Part shown: piece by piece, positions 56,727 to 64,000 of the stretch
How the letters are laid out: every line of letters begins with the position of its first letter
Position numbering within the stretch: the stretch's first letter is position 1
Source: Acidovorax sp. NB1
GTDB taxonomy: Bacteria > Pseudomonadota > Gammaproteobacteria > Burkholderiales > Burkholderiaceae_C
Assembly: GCF_005405905.1 (NCBI RefSeq)
Contig: NZ_BJHU01000013.1
Location: 248,001 to 312,000 of the forward strand
Direction: 5' to 3'
Length of the DNA stretch: 64,000 nt
Made by a program: the position numbers and the translations under genes
Notes under the pieces: model-generated
Seen by the model: only the letters and a program-made list of their open reading frames with translations
Told to the model about the DNA's origin: nothing
Databases searched by the model: none

Positions 56727-57725
56727 ATGGATCGCAATATGCGTGCAGTTGAGATCACGTCTTTTGGCGGGCCTCAGGTGTTGGCTTTGGGGCAGCGCCC
56801 CATGCCGCAGCCTGGTGTGGGTGAGCTGTTGATCCGTGTGGCCGCCAGCGGCATCAATCGCCCCGATGTGCTTCAGCGCATGGGGCACTATGCGCCGCCG
56901 CCGGGGGCATCGGACCTTCCAGGTCTGGAGGTTGCGGGTGTGGTGGAGTCTGGTGACGCTGCCGCGTTGGCCGAGGCGGGGCTGCAGGTGGGTGACCGCG
57001 TGTGTGCACTGGTGGCTGGTGGTGGTTATGCCGAATGGTGTGTTGCTCCGGTGGCGCAGTGCTTGCCCGTGCCAGAGGGGTTGAGTGATGTGGAGGCTGC
57101 ATCGCTTCCCGAAACCTTCTTCACGGTGTGGAGCAATGTCTTTGACCGTGGCCGCCTGCAGGCGGGTGAGACCCTGCTGGTGCAGGGGGGCACAAGCGGC
57201 ATTGGTGTCACGGCGATCCAGCTGGCCCGGGCGCTCGGTGCGGTGGTCATTGCCACCGCGGGCAGTGACGACAAATGCGCAGCGTGCCTCGCGCTGGGTG
57301 CGCACCATGCCGTCAACTACAAGTCGCAGGACTTTGTGGCTGAGGCTCGGCGCATCACCGAGGGGCGGGGCGTGGATGTGGTGCTCGACATGGTTGCGGG
57401 CGACTATGTTGCGCGGGAGGTGGAGTGCCTTGCGGAGGATGGCCGCCTGGTCATCATCGCCGTGCAGGGTGGTGTCAAGAGTGACTTCAATGCGGGGCTG
57501 GTGTTGCGGCGCCGTCTGACCATCACTGGTTCTACGTTGCGTCCGCGCCCTGTCGGCTTCAAAGGGGCCATTGCCCGGGCGCTGCGCGAGCAGGTGTGGC
57601 CTTTGCTGGCGGTTGGCAAGGTGCGCCCGGTCATCCACAGCACATTTGCGGCGGCAGACGCTTCGCAGGCCCATGCCTTGATGGAGTCGAATCAGCACAT
57701 CGGCAAGATTGTTTTGACGTGGTAA
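56727..57725 (+). CDS. NAD(P)H quinone oxidoreductase (PIG3/zinc-free MDR family)
   Basis: A 332-aa medium-chain reductase. It has [61 protein letters not shown] and the Rossmann loop [20 protein letters not shown]. No zinc ligands are seen, as expected for this branch. Start at 56727, with an alternative ATG at 56739 at the conserved MRAVEI. Its end is 2 bases before tpiA, suggesting cotranscription. Confidence 0.9.
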   Translation: MDRNMRAVEITSFGGPQVLALGQRPMPQPGVGELLIRVAASGINRPDVLQRMGHYAPPPGASDLPGLEVAGVVESGDAAALAEAGLQVGDRVCALVAGGGYAEWCVAPVAQCLPVPEGLSDVEAASLPETFFTVWSNVFDRGRLQAGETLLVQGGTSGIGVTAIQLARALGAVVIATAGSDDKCAACLALGAHHAVNYKSQDFVAEARRITEGRGVDVVLDMVAGDYVAREVECLAEDGRLVIIAVQGGVKSDFNAGLVLRRRLTITGSTLRPRPVGFKGAIARALREQVWPLLAVGKVRPVIHSTFAAADASQAHALMESNQHIGKIVLTW

Positions 57726-57727
57726 CC

Positions 57728-58477
57728 ATGAACAACAAGAAAAAACTCATCGCAGGCAACTGGAAGATGAACGGCGGTTTGGCCGCCAACGAGGCTTTGC
57801 TGAAGGCGCTTGCTGCTGGCCTTGGTGATGTGGCGTGCGACGTGGCGGTCGCTGTGCCCACTCCTTATCTGGCGCAGGTGCAAATGCTCACCGCTGGAAC
57901 GGTGGTTGCAGTCGCGGCGCAGGATGTATCCCCTCATGAATCGGGTGCCTATACCGGCGAAGTCTCCGTGGCCATGCTCAAGGAGTTTGGTGTGCGCTAT
58001 GCCTTGGTCGGGCACTCGGAGCGCCGACAGTACCACGGCGAAACCGACGTGGTGGTGGCGGAGAAGGCGCAGCGTGCCCTGGCGGCCGGAGTCACGCCCG
58101 TCGTTTGTGTGGGGGAAACCTTGCAAGAGCGCGAGGCGGGCCAGACCGAAGCAGTCGTCAAGCGCCAGCTCGCTGCTGTGATCCACCTCAATGGCCATTG
58201 CATTAGCGAGATCGTGGTGGCGTACGAGCCAGTCTGGGCCATTGGCACGGGCCGCACGGCATCGCCAGAGCAGGCGCAGGCTGTCCATGCCGTGCTGCGT
58301 GCGCAGCTCTCGGCGGCCAGCGAACATTCCGACCGCATCCGTCTGCTCTATGGCGGCAGCATGAATGCCGCCAATGCGGCGCAACTGCTGGCTCAGTCGG
58401 ACATCGATGGTGGATTGGTGGGTGGCGCCTCGTTGAAGGCGGCCGACTTTTTGCAAATCATTGCGGCAGCCCGTTGA
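57728..58477 (+). CDS. tpiA: Triosephosphate isomerase
   Basis: Interconverts dihydroxyacetone phosphate and glyceraldehyde 3-phosphate. A 249-aa TIM barrel with [20 protein letters not shown] (substrate Asn/Lys), the electrophilic His in [17 protein letters not shown], the catalytic Glu in [16 protein letters not shown] and the phosphate loop [11 protein letters not shown]. It starts two bases after the quinone oxidoreductase gene. Confidence 0.97.
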   Translation: MNNKKKLIAGNWKMNGGLAANEALLKALAAGLGDVACDVAVAVPTPYLAQVQMLTAGTVVAVAAQDVSPHESGAYTGEVSVAMLKEFGVRYALVGHSERRQYHGETDVVVAEKAQRALAAGVTPVVCVGETLQEREAGQTEAVVKRQLAAVIHLNGHCISEIVVAYEPVWAIGTGRTASPEQAQAVHAVLRAQLSAASEHSDRIRLLYGGSMNAANAAQLLAQSDIDGGLVGGASLKAADFLQIIAAAR

Positions 58478-58513
58478 GGCTGCCGAAGTTATTCAATCAG
58501 GAGTGAACAGAGA

Positions 58514-58873
58514 ATGAACGTGATCGTGAATGTGATTTTGGCGGTGCAGATGTTGGCAGCCCTGGTGATGATTGGTCTGATCCTCATCCAGCATGGCAAG
58601 GGGGCCGACATGGGGGCTGCATTCGGCAGTGGCAGTTCTGGCAGCCTGTTCGGTGCCAGCGGCAGCGCCAACTTTCTGTCCCGTACGACGGGTGTGCTGG
58701 CGGCGGTCTTTTTTGTGTCTACTTTGGCTCTGGCCTACTTTGGCAACGCCCGTCCTGCCAGCTCGGGCAGTGTGCTTGAAGCCCCTGCGGCTGTGGTGCC
58801 TGCAGCCGCTCCGGATGCCGCAGTGGCACCTGCCGTGCCTGCATCGGGTGCTGCGCAGATTCCGACCAAATAA
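58514..58873 (+). CDS. secG: Protein translocase subunit SecG
   Basis: A 119-aa inner-membrane protein of the SecYEG channel. It starts MNVIVNVILAVQMLAALVMI, has LIQHGKGADMGAAFGSGSSG between two helices, the second helix being LAAVFFVSTLALAYFGNA, and an Ala/Pro-rich tail. CAGGAG lies upstream. It follows tpiA and precedes a tRNA gene, the usual order in betaproteobacteria. Confidence 0.95.
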   Translation: MNVIVNVILAVQMLAALVMIGLILIQHGKGADMGAAFGSGSSGSLFGASGSANFLSRTTGVLAAVFFVSTLALAYFGNARPASSGSVLEAPAAVVPAAAPDAAVAPAVPASGAAQIPTK

Positions 58874-58890
58874 TCTGCACTAATTTGGGT

Positions 58891-58914
58891 CCTGCAAGCT
58901 GAAGCAGGGTTTTT
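58891..58914 (+). terminator. Possible terminator after secG
   Basis: cctgc / gcagg (58891-58895 with 58904-58908) with an 8-base loop followed by gttttt. The stem is only 5 bp, so the call is weak. Confidence 0.4.
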
Positions 58915-58987
58915 CCGGAGTAGAATTCCGGATTGTCTGGAAAGCCAAAACCGCAAGGTTCCTCATGCCATCCAGACGCAGCAACCA

Positions 58988-59072
58988 GCCGTCGTGGTGA
59001 AATTGGTAGACACGCTATCTTGAGGGGGTAGTGGCGAAAGCTGTGCGAGTTCGAGTCTCGCCGACGGCACCA
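58988..59072 (+). tRNA. tRNA-Leu, anticodon GAG
   Basis: 85 nt including encoded CCA. Acceptor gccgtcg pairs with cgacggc; the D-arm has GTG-AAATTGGTAGA-CAC; the anticodon stem ctatc / ggtag closes a 7-base loop TTGAGGG, giving anticodon GAG. A long variable arm (class II) and the T-arm gcgag-ttcgagt-ctcgc follow. It reads CUC and CUU codons. It lies between secG and nuoA. Confidence 0.96.
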
Positions 59073-59145
59073 AAACAAAGGCCTCCCCGCATGACCCATC
59101 CGGGCTCATGTCGGGCAAGGCCACAGCGGTGAGCACATCCTCAAG

Positions 59146-59505
59146 ATGAACCTCGATCAGTACCTCCCCGTCCTTTTGTTCATCTTGGTTGGCATCGCCG
59201 TCGGCGTTGTCCCCCTCGTACTCGGCTACATACTGGGCCCCAATCGCCCGGATGCCGCAAAGAACTCCCCCTACGAATGTGGCTTTGAAGCCTTCGAGGA
59301 TGCGCGCATGAAGTTCGACGTGCGCTACTACCTCGTGGCCATTCTCTTCATTCTGTTCGACCTCGAAATCGCATTCCTCTTCCCTTGGGCGGTGACGCTG
59401 CATGAAGTGGGCATGGCCGGTTTTGTGGCTGTTGTGATCTTCTTGGCCATCCTGGTCGTGGGTTTTGCCTACGAGTGGAAAAAGGGTGCCCTGGACTGGG
59501 AATGA
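59146..59505 (+). CDS. nuoA: NADH-quinone oxidoreductase subunit A
   Basis: A 119-aa membrane subunit of respiratory complex I with three helices. It has [20 protein letters not shown], the conserved [20 protein letters not shown] and [20 protein letters not shown]. Start codon at 59146. First gene of the nuo operon. Confidence 0.97.
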   Translation: MNLDQYLPVLLFILVGIAVGVVPLVLGYILGPNRPDAAKNSPYECGFEAFEDARMKFDVRYYLVAILFILFDLEIAFLFPWAVTLHEVGMAGFVAVVIFLAILVVGFAYEWKKGALDWE

Positions 59506-59530
59506 GCGGGCTTCAACAAGGATCGATGCA

Positions 59531-60010
59531 ATGATTGAAGGCGTGATGAAGGAAGGCTTCATCACCACGAGTTACGACTCTGTGGTGAATTGGGCCAAGA
59601 CCGGTTCCCTGTGGCCGATGACTTTTGGTTTGGCCTGTTGTGCTGTGGAGATGATGCACGCGGCGGCTGCTCGCTATGACATCGGCCGTTTCGGCGCCGA
59701 GGTTTTCCGCGCCAGCCCTCGCCAGTCCGATCTGATGATTGTGGCGGGCACGCTGTGCAACAAAATGGCGCCTGCGCTGCGTAAGGTGTACGACCAGATG
59801 TCGGAGCCTCGGTGGGTGCTGTCGATGGGCTCGTGTGCCAACGGCGGTGGCTACTACCACTACAGTTATTCTGTGGTGCGTGGGTGCGATCGCATCGTGC
59901 CTGTGGATGTATATGTGCCTGGTTGCCCCCCTACAGCAGAAGCGCTGATCTACGGGATCATCCAGTTGCAGCAGAAGATTCGCCGCACCAACACCATTGC
60001 TCGTGTCTGA
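59531..60010 (+). CDS. nuoB: NADH-quinone oxidoreductase subunit B
   Basis: A 159-aa peripheral-arm subunit carrying the N2 4Fe-4S cluster. The ligands are seen in [53 protein letters not shown]. Start at 59531 ([10 protein letters not shown]), 25 bases after nuoA. Confidence 0.97.
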   Translation: MIEGVMKEGFITTSYDSVVNWAKTGSLWPMTFGLACCAVEMMHAAAARYDIGRFGAEVFRASPRQSDLMIVAGTLCNKMAPALRKVYDQMSEPRWVLSMGSCANGGGYYHYSYSVVRGCDRIVPVDVYVPGCPPTAEALIYGIIQLQQKIRRTNTIARV

Positions 60011-60020
60011 AGGGTTGATG

Positions 60021-60629
60021 ATGACTGCTGTTGCCATTCGGCCTGAGAAACTCAAAGACAACATTGCTGCCGCGCTGGGCGCCAAGGTGCGTCAGATCAC
60101 AGTGGCCCTGGACGAGGTCACGGTGGTGGTGTCTGCTGCAGACTACCTGGATGCCATGCGTCTGTTGCGCGACGCCGAGGGCTGCCGCTTTGAGCAATTG
60201 GTGGATCTGTGCGGCGTGGATTACTCCGCTTACGGCGATGCGGTGAATGAAGGTGCTCGCTACTGCGTGGTGTCGCACCTTTTGTCGGTGAGCCTCAATC
60301 AGCGCGTGCGGGTGAAGGTGTTCTGCGCTGACGATGATTTTCCGGTGGTGGCATCGGTGTCTGATCTGTGGAATTCAGCCAATTGGTACGAGCGTGAGGC
60401 GTTTGATCTGTTCGGCATCGTGTTCGATGGTCACAACGACTTGCGTCGCATCCTGACTGACTACGGTTTCATTGGTCACCCGTTCCGCAAAGACTTCCCA
60501 CTCTCGGGTCATGTCGAGATGCGCTACGACGCCGAGCAGCGCCGCGTGGTCTATGAGCCTGTGTCGATCGAGCCGCGCGAAATCACGCCGCGCATCATCC
60601 GCGAAGACAAGTACGGAGGCCTGCACTAA
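60021..60629 (+). CDS. nuoC: NADH-quinone oxidoreductase subunit C
   Basis: A 202-aa peripheral-arm subunit. It has [38 protein letters not shown] and the conserved [18 protein letters not shown]. Two adjacent ATG codons (60018 and 60021) exist; the second was chosen because AGGG is six bases upstream. Confidence 0.96.
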   Translation: MTAVAIRPEKLKDNIAAALGAKVRQITVALDEVTVVVSAADYLDAMRLLRDAEGCRFEQLVDLCGVDYSAYGDAVNEGARYCVVSHLLSVSLNQRVRVKVFCADDDFPVVASVSDLWNSANWYEREAFDLFGIVFDGHNDLRRILTDYGFIGHPFRKDFPLSGHVEMRYDAEQRRVVYEPVSIEPREITPRIIREDKYGGLH

Positions 60630-60656
60630 GGCGCTTGTCGCCCCACGTGAACCATC

Positions 60657-61910
60657 ATGGCTGAAATCAAGAACTATTCCCTGAACTTTGGTCCTCAGCA
60701 CCCTGCAGCGCACGGCGTGCTGCGCTTGGTGCTCGAGCTCGACGGCGAAGTCGTCCAGCGTGCCGACCCGCACATCGGCCTGCTGCACCGCGCCACTGAA
60801 AAGCTGGCCGAGCACAAGACCTACATCCAGTCGCTGCCCTACATGGACCGTCTGGACTATGTGTCGATGATGTCCAACGAGCACGCTTACTGCTTGGCCA
60901 TCGAAAAACTGCTCGGCCTGGAAGTGCCCGTGCGTGCGCAATACATCCGTGTGATGTTCTCTGAGATCACGCGCCTGCTAAACCACCTGATGTGGCTGGG
61001 TTCGCACGGCAACGACTGTGGCAGCTCCACGATCCTGATCTACACCTTCCGCGAGCGTGAAGACCTGTTTGACATGTACGAGGCCGTTTCGGGCGCGCGC
61101 ATGCACGCGGCGTACTTCCGTCCCGGCGGTGTGTACCGCGATTTGCCGGACTCGATGCCGCAGTACAAGGTCAGCAAGATCAAGAACGCCAAGGCACTGG
61201 AGGCCCTGAACCAGAACCGCCAAGGCTCGCTGCTCGATTTCATCGATGACTTCACCAAGCGCTTCCCAGGCTGCGTGGATGAGTATGAGACGCTGCTCAC
61301 CGACAACCGCATCTGGAAGCAGCGTACCGTGGGCATCGGCGTGGTGCCGCCCGAGCGTGCGTTGAACCTGGGCATGACCGGCCCCATGATCCGCGGCTCT
61401 GGTATCGCCTGGGATCTGCGCAAGACGCAGCCCTACGATGTGTACGACCGTATGGACTTCGATGTGCCTGTGGGCAAGACGGGTGACTGCTACGACCGCT
61501 ATTTGGTGCGTGTGCAGGAAATGCGCGAGTCCAACCGCATCATCAAGCAGTGCGTGGACTGGCTACGCGCCAACCCCGGCCCCGTGATCACAGACAACCA
61601 CAAGGTGGCAGCGCCAGCGCGTGAATCCATGAAGTCCAACATGGAAGAGCTGATCCACCACTTCAAGCTGTTTACCGAAGGCTTCCACGTGCCCGAAGGC
61701 GAAGCCTACGCGGCCGTTGAGCACCCTAAGGGCGAGTTCGGCATCTACCTGGTGAGCGATGGCGCCAACAAGCCCTATCGCTTGAAGATTCGTGCGCCCG
61801 GCTTTGCACATCTGGCCACATTGGATGAAATGGCCCGGGGTCACATGATTGCCGACGCGGTAGCCATCATCGGCACCATGGATATCGTGTTCGGAGAGAT
61901 CGACCGATGA
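60657..61910 (+). CDS. nuoD: NADH-quinone oxidoreductase subunit D
   Basis: A 417-aa subunit lining the quinone pocket. It has the hallmark [58 protein letters not shown] and the C-terminal [15 protein letters not shown] end (here [14 protein letters not shown]). It overlaps nuoE by 4 bases (ATGA). Confidence 0.98.
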   Translation: MAEIKNYSLNFGPQHPAAHGVLRLVLELDGEVVQRADPHIGLLHRATEKLAEHKTYIQSLPYMDRLDYVSMMSNEHAYCLAIEKLLGLEVPVRAQYIRVMFSEITRLLNHLMWLGSHGNDCGSSTILIYTFREREDLFDMYEAVSGARMHAAYFRPGGVYRDLPDSMPQYKVSKIKNAKALEALNQNRQGSLLDFIDDFTKRFPGCVDEYETLLTDNRIWKQRTVGIGVVPPERALNLGMTGPMIRGSGIAWDLRKTQPYDVYDRMDFDVPVGKTGDCYDRYLVRVQEMRESNRIIKQCVDWLRANPGPVITDNHKVAAPARESMKSNMEELIHHFKLFTEGFHVPEGEAYAAVEHPKGEFGIYLVSDGANKPYRLKIRAPGFAHLATLDEMARGHMIADAVAIIGTMDIVFGEIDR

Positions 61911-62419
61911 GCAACAACAGCAATACCAAGATCACTGAAGCCACGCTCGCCCGTTTTGCGCGCGAAGTGGCCAAGTACCCGCCCGAGCAGGCGCAGTCCG
62001 CCGTGATGGCCTGCCTGTCCATCGTGCAGCAGGAGCAGGGCTGGGTCAGTGTCGAGAGCGAGGCTGTGATCGCCGACTACCTGGGCATGGCCCAGATTGC
62101 GGTGCACGAAGTCACCACGTTCTACAACATGTACAACCAGCAGCCGACGGGCAAGTACAAGCTCAACGTCTGCACCAACCTGCCTTGCCAGCTGCGCGAC
62201 GGCCAGAAGGCGCTGCACCACCTTGAGAAGAAGCTCGGCGTGACCATGGGCGAGACCACGCCAGATGGCCTTTTCACACTGCAGCAGTGTGAATGCCTGG
62301 GCGCCTGCGCCGACGCACCCGTGATGCTGGTCAACGACCGCACCATGTGCAGTTTCATGGACAACGACAAGCTCGACCAGCTCGTCGATGGCCTCAAGGC
62401 AGCGGAAGGGCAAGCATGA
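61907..62419 (+). CDS. nuoE: NADH-quinone oxidoreductase subunit E
   Basis: A 170-aa subunit holding a 2Fe-2S cluster (N1a) with ligands in [13 protein letters not shown] and [33 protein letters not shown] is conserved. Coupled to nuoD and to nuoF by ATGA overlaps. Confidence 0.97.
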   Translation: MSNNSNTKITEATLARFAREVAKYPPEQAQSAVMACLSIVQQEQGWVSVESEAVIADYLGMAQIAVHEVTTFYNMYNQQPTGKYKLNVCTNLPCQLRDGQKALHHLEKKLGVTMGETTPDGLFTLQQCECLGACADAPVMLVNDRTMCSFMDNDKLDQLVDGLKAAEGQA

Positions 62420-63774
62420 CCACCGCCGCACAAATCCTCTCGCAGTTCCAGGCCACGGGCGTCCAGACCTGCTTCCATGATCGCCACATCAATCCGCAGA
62501 TCGTTGCGGGCCTGGATGGTACGAACTGGAGCATCAAGGACTACGAAGCGCGTGGCGGCTATGCTGCGCTGCGCAAGATCCTGGGTACCGACGGCGGAGA
62601 GCCGCTCACGCAAGACCAGGTCATCGCCACCGTCAAGGAATCAGGCCTGCGCGGCCGTGGCGGTGCGGGCTTTCCCACCGGTCTCAAGTGGAGCTTCATG
62701 CCCCGCTCGTTCCCTGGTCAGAAGTACCTCGTCTGCAATTCCGACGAGGGTGAGCCGGGCACCTGCAAGGACCGCGACATCCTGCAGTTCAACCCGCACA
62801 TCGTCATCGAAGGCATGATCATTGCGGCCTACGCGATGGGCATTTCCGTAGGTTACAACTACATCCACGGCGAAATCTTCCAGACCTACGACCGCTTCGA
62901 AGAAGCGCTCGAAGAAGCACGTGCGGCGGGCTATCTGGGCGACAATATCCTGGGCAGCAACTTCAGCTTCCAGCTGCATGCCGCACACGGTTTCGGTGCG
63001 TACATCTGCGGTGAAGAGACCGCGCTGCTTGAATCGCTGGAAGGCAAGAAGGGCCAGCCACGTTTCAAGCCGCCATTTCCGGCCAGCTTCGGTCTGTACG
63101 GCAAGCCCACCACCATCAACAACACCGAGACCTTCGCGGCCGTACCGTGGATCATCCGCAACGGTGGTGCAGCCTATCTTGAATGCGGCAAGCCCAACAA
63201 CGGCGGCACCAAGATCTTCTCGGTCTCGGGCGATGTGGAAAAGCCAGGCAACTATGAAGTGCCCCTGGGGACGCCGTTTGCCAAGCTGCTCGAGCTCGCC
63301 GGTGGCGTGCGCAAGGGCCGCCAACTCAAGGCCGTGATCCCGGGCGGCTCGTCTGCCCCGGTGCTGCCAGCGTCCATCATCATGGAATGCACGATGGACT
63401 ACGACTCCATCGCCAAGGCAGGTTCCATGCTGGGTTCGGGCGCCGTCATCGTGATGGACGATTCCCGCAGCATGGTCGAAAGCCTGTTGCGCCTGTCGTA
63501 CTTCTACTCGCACGAATCCTGCGGGCAATGCACGCCGTGCCGCGAAGGCACGGGCTGGATGTGGCGTGTGATCGACCGCATTCAGCATGGTCAGGGGCGC
63601 GATGGCGACCTGAACCTGCTCAATTCGGTGGCAGACAACATCCAGGGGCGCACCATTTGTGCGCTGGGTGACGCAGCGGCCATGCCGGTGCGCGCCATGA
63701 TCAAGCACTTCCGTCCGGAATTCGAAGCGCTGATCCGCCAAGAGAAGACCTCTCAGGCCTCCACCTCCGCCTGA
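62416..63774 (+). CDS. nuoF: NADH-quinone oxidoreductase subunit F
   Basis: The 452-aa subunit that binds FMN, NADH and the N3 4Fe-4S cluster. It has [20 protein letters not shown] (NADH/FMN loop), [36 protein letters not shown] and [14 protein letters not shown] with the cluster cysteines. Start at 62416 overlaps the nuoE stop. Confidence 0.98.
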   Translation: MTTAAQILSQFQATGVQTCFHDRHINPQIVAGLDGTNWSIKDYEARGGYAALRKILGTDGGEPLTQDQVIATVKESGLRGRGGAGFPTGLKWSFMPRSFPGQKYLVCNSDEGEPGTCKDRDILQFNPHIVIEGMIIAAYAMGISVGYNYIHGEIFQTYDRFEEALEEARAAGYLGDNILGSNFSFQLHAAHGFGAYICGEETALLESLEGKKGQPRFKPPFPASFGLYGKPTTINNTETFAAVPWIIRNGGAAYLECGKPNNGGTKIFSVSGDVEKPGNYEVPLGTPFAKLLELAGGVRKGRQLKAVIPGGSSAPVLPASIIMECTMDYDSIAKAGSMLGSGAVIVMDDSRSMVESLLRLSYFYSHESCGQCTPCREGTGWMWRVIDRIQHGQGRDGDLNLLNSVADNIQGRTICALGDAAAMPVRAMIKHFRPEFEALIRQEKTSQASTSA

Positions 63775-63789
63775 TCGCGAGAAACGCAT

Positions 63790-64000
63790 ATGGTTGAAAT
63801 CGAACTCGACGGGCAGAAAGTAGAAGTTGCCGAAGGTTGCATGGTGATGCATGCAGCCGAAAAGGCCGGCACCTACATTCCCCATTTCTGCTACCACAAG
63901 AAACTCTCAATCGCTGCCAACTGCCGCATGTGCTTGGTGGACGTGGAGAAGGCTCCCAAGCCTATGCCTGCCTGCGCTACGCCGGTGACGCAGGGCATGA
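63790..64000 (+). CDS. nuoG: NADH-quinone oxidoreductase subunit G, N-terminal part (runs off the window)
   Basis: Only about 70 codons are present. It starts MVEIELDGQKVEVAEGCMVM and continues with the 2Fe-2S ligands in HFCYHKKLSIAANCRMCLVD, then MPACATPV. It is the large iron-sulfur subunit of complex I, 15 bases after nuoF. Confidence 0.93.
   Translation, partial: MVEIELDGQKVEVAEGCMVMHAAEKAGTYIPHFCYHKKLSIAANCRMCLVDVEKAPKPMPACATPVTQGM

Noticed and set aside
58988..59072. tRNA-Leu as an integration site of a mobile element
   Set aside because: No direct repeat of its 3' end, no integrase and undisturbed housekeeping synteny on both sides.

Overview
The window is high-GC chromosomal DNA from a betaproteobacterium, most probably a member of the Comamonadaceae close to Acidovorax. 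This is inferred from gene order (leuC-ecn-leuD-leuB-asd-fimV; tpiA-secG-tRNA-Leu-nuoA-G; rpsF-priB-rpsR-rplI-dnaB), from the sequences of the housekeeping proteins, and from an intergenic repeat with the core ttttgatagct..gcgctt. No insertion sequence, prophage, CRISPR array, rRNA or replication origin was seen.

Layout. 1-6.5 kb (minus strand): lysR, leuC, an entericidin lipoprotein, leuD, leuB, asd and the start of fimV, for leucine and aspartate-family biosynthesis. 6.7-9.2 kb: a beta-CASP RNA hydrolase and a lytic transglycosylase. 9.3-13.1 kb (minus): grpE-dnaK-dnaJ with a sigma-32 type promoter. 13.4-16.5 kb (plus): rpsF-priB-rpsR-rplI, then dnaB. 16.5-19.6 kb (minus): a PIN-PhoH protein, bcp and a Mth938-like protein. 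19.8-24.2 kb (plus): alaA, hom, a small membrane protein and thrC. 24.3-29.0 kb: molybdenum cofactor genes (mobB, moeA, moaD, moaE) interrupted by a dapA-type gene and three small unknown genes. 29.2-33.8 kb: clpB, a small membrane protein and an aldehyde dehydrogenase. 33.7-44.1 kb: a two-component system, an orphan adhesin-repeat-like protein, a GNAT acetyltransferase, a methyltransferase, dusC, a phospholipase-D-type lipoprotein and amtB with a sigma-54 promoter. 44.7-52.8 kb (minus): ribD, then the type IV pilus minor-pilin operon fimT-pilV-pilW-pilX-pilY1-pilE, which has clearly lower GC than its flanks. 53.8-64 kb (plus): rpsO, pnp, a quinone oxidoreductase, tpiA, secG, tRNA-Leu(GAG) and nuoA to nuoG (cut by the window end).

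Most of the content is standard housekeeping. The most novel observations are two short open reading frames that look like attenuation leader peptides. One, before asd, ends in Ile-Thr-Thr-Lys-Thr-Thr-Thr-Ile-Lys-Gly, the end products of the pathway Asd feeds. The other, before the dapA-type gene, carries a Lys-Ala-Lys-Lys run and is followed by two mutually exclusive hairpins. In both, a -10-like hexamer ends exactly seven bases before the ATG, so the leader mRNAs would be leaderless or nearly so. A family of about 50-bp repeats at six intergenic sites, with a probable fragment inside the lysR coding sequence, is the second item of interest.
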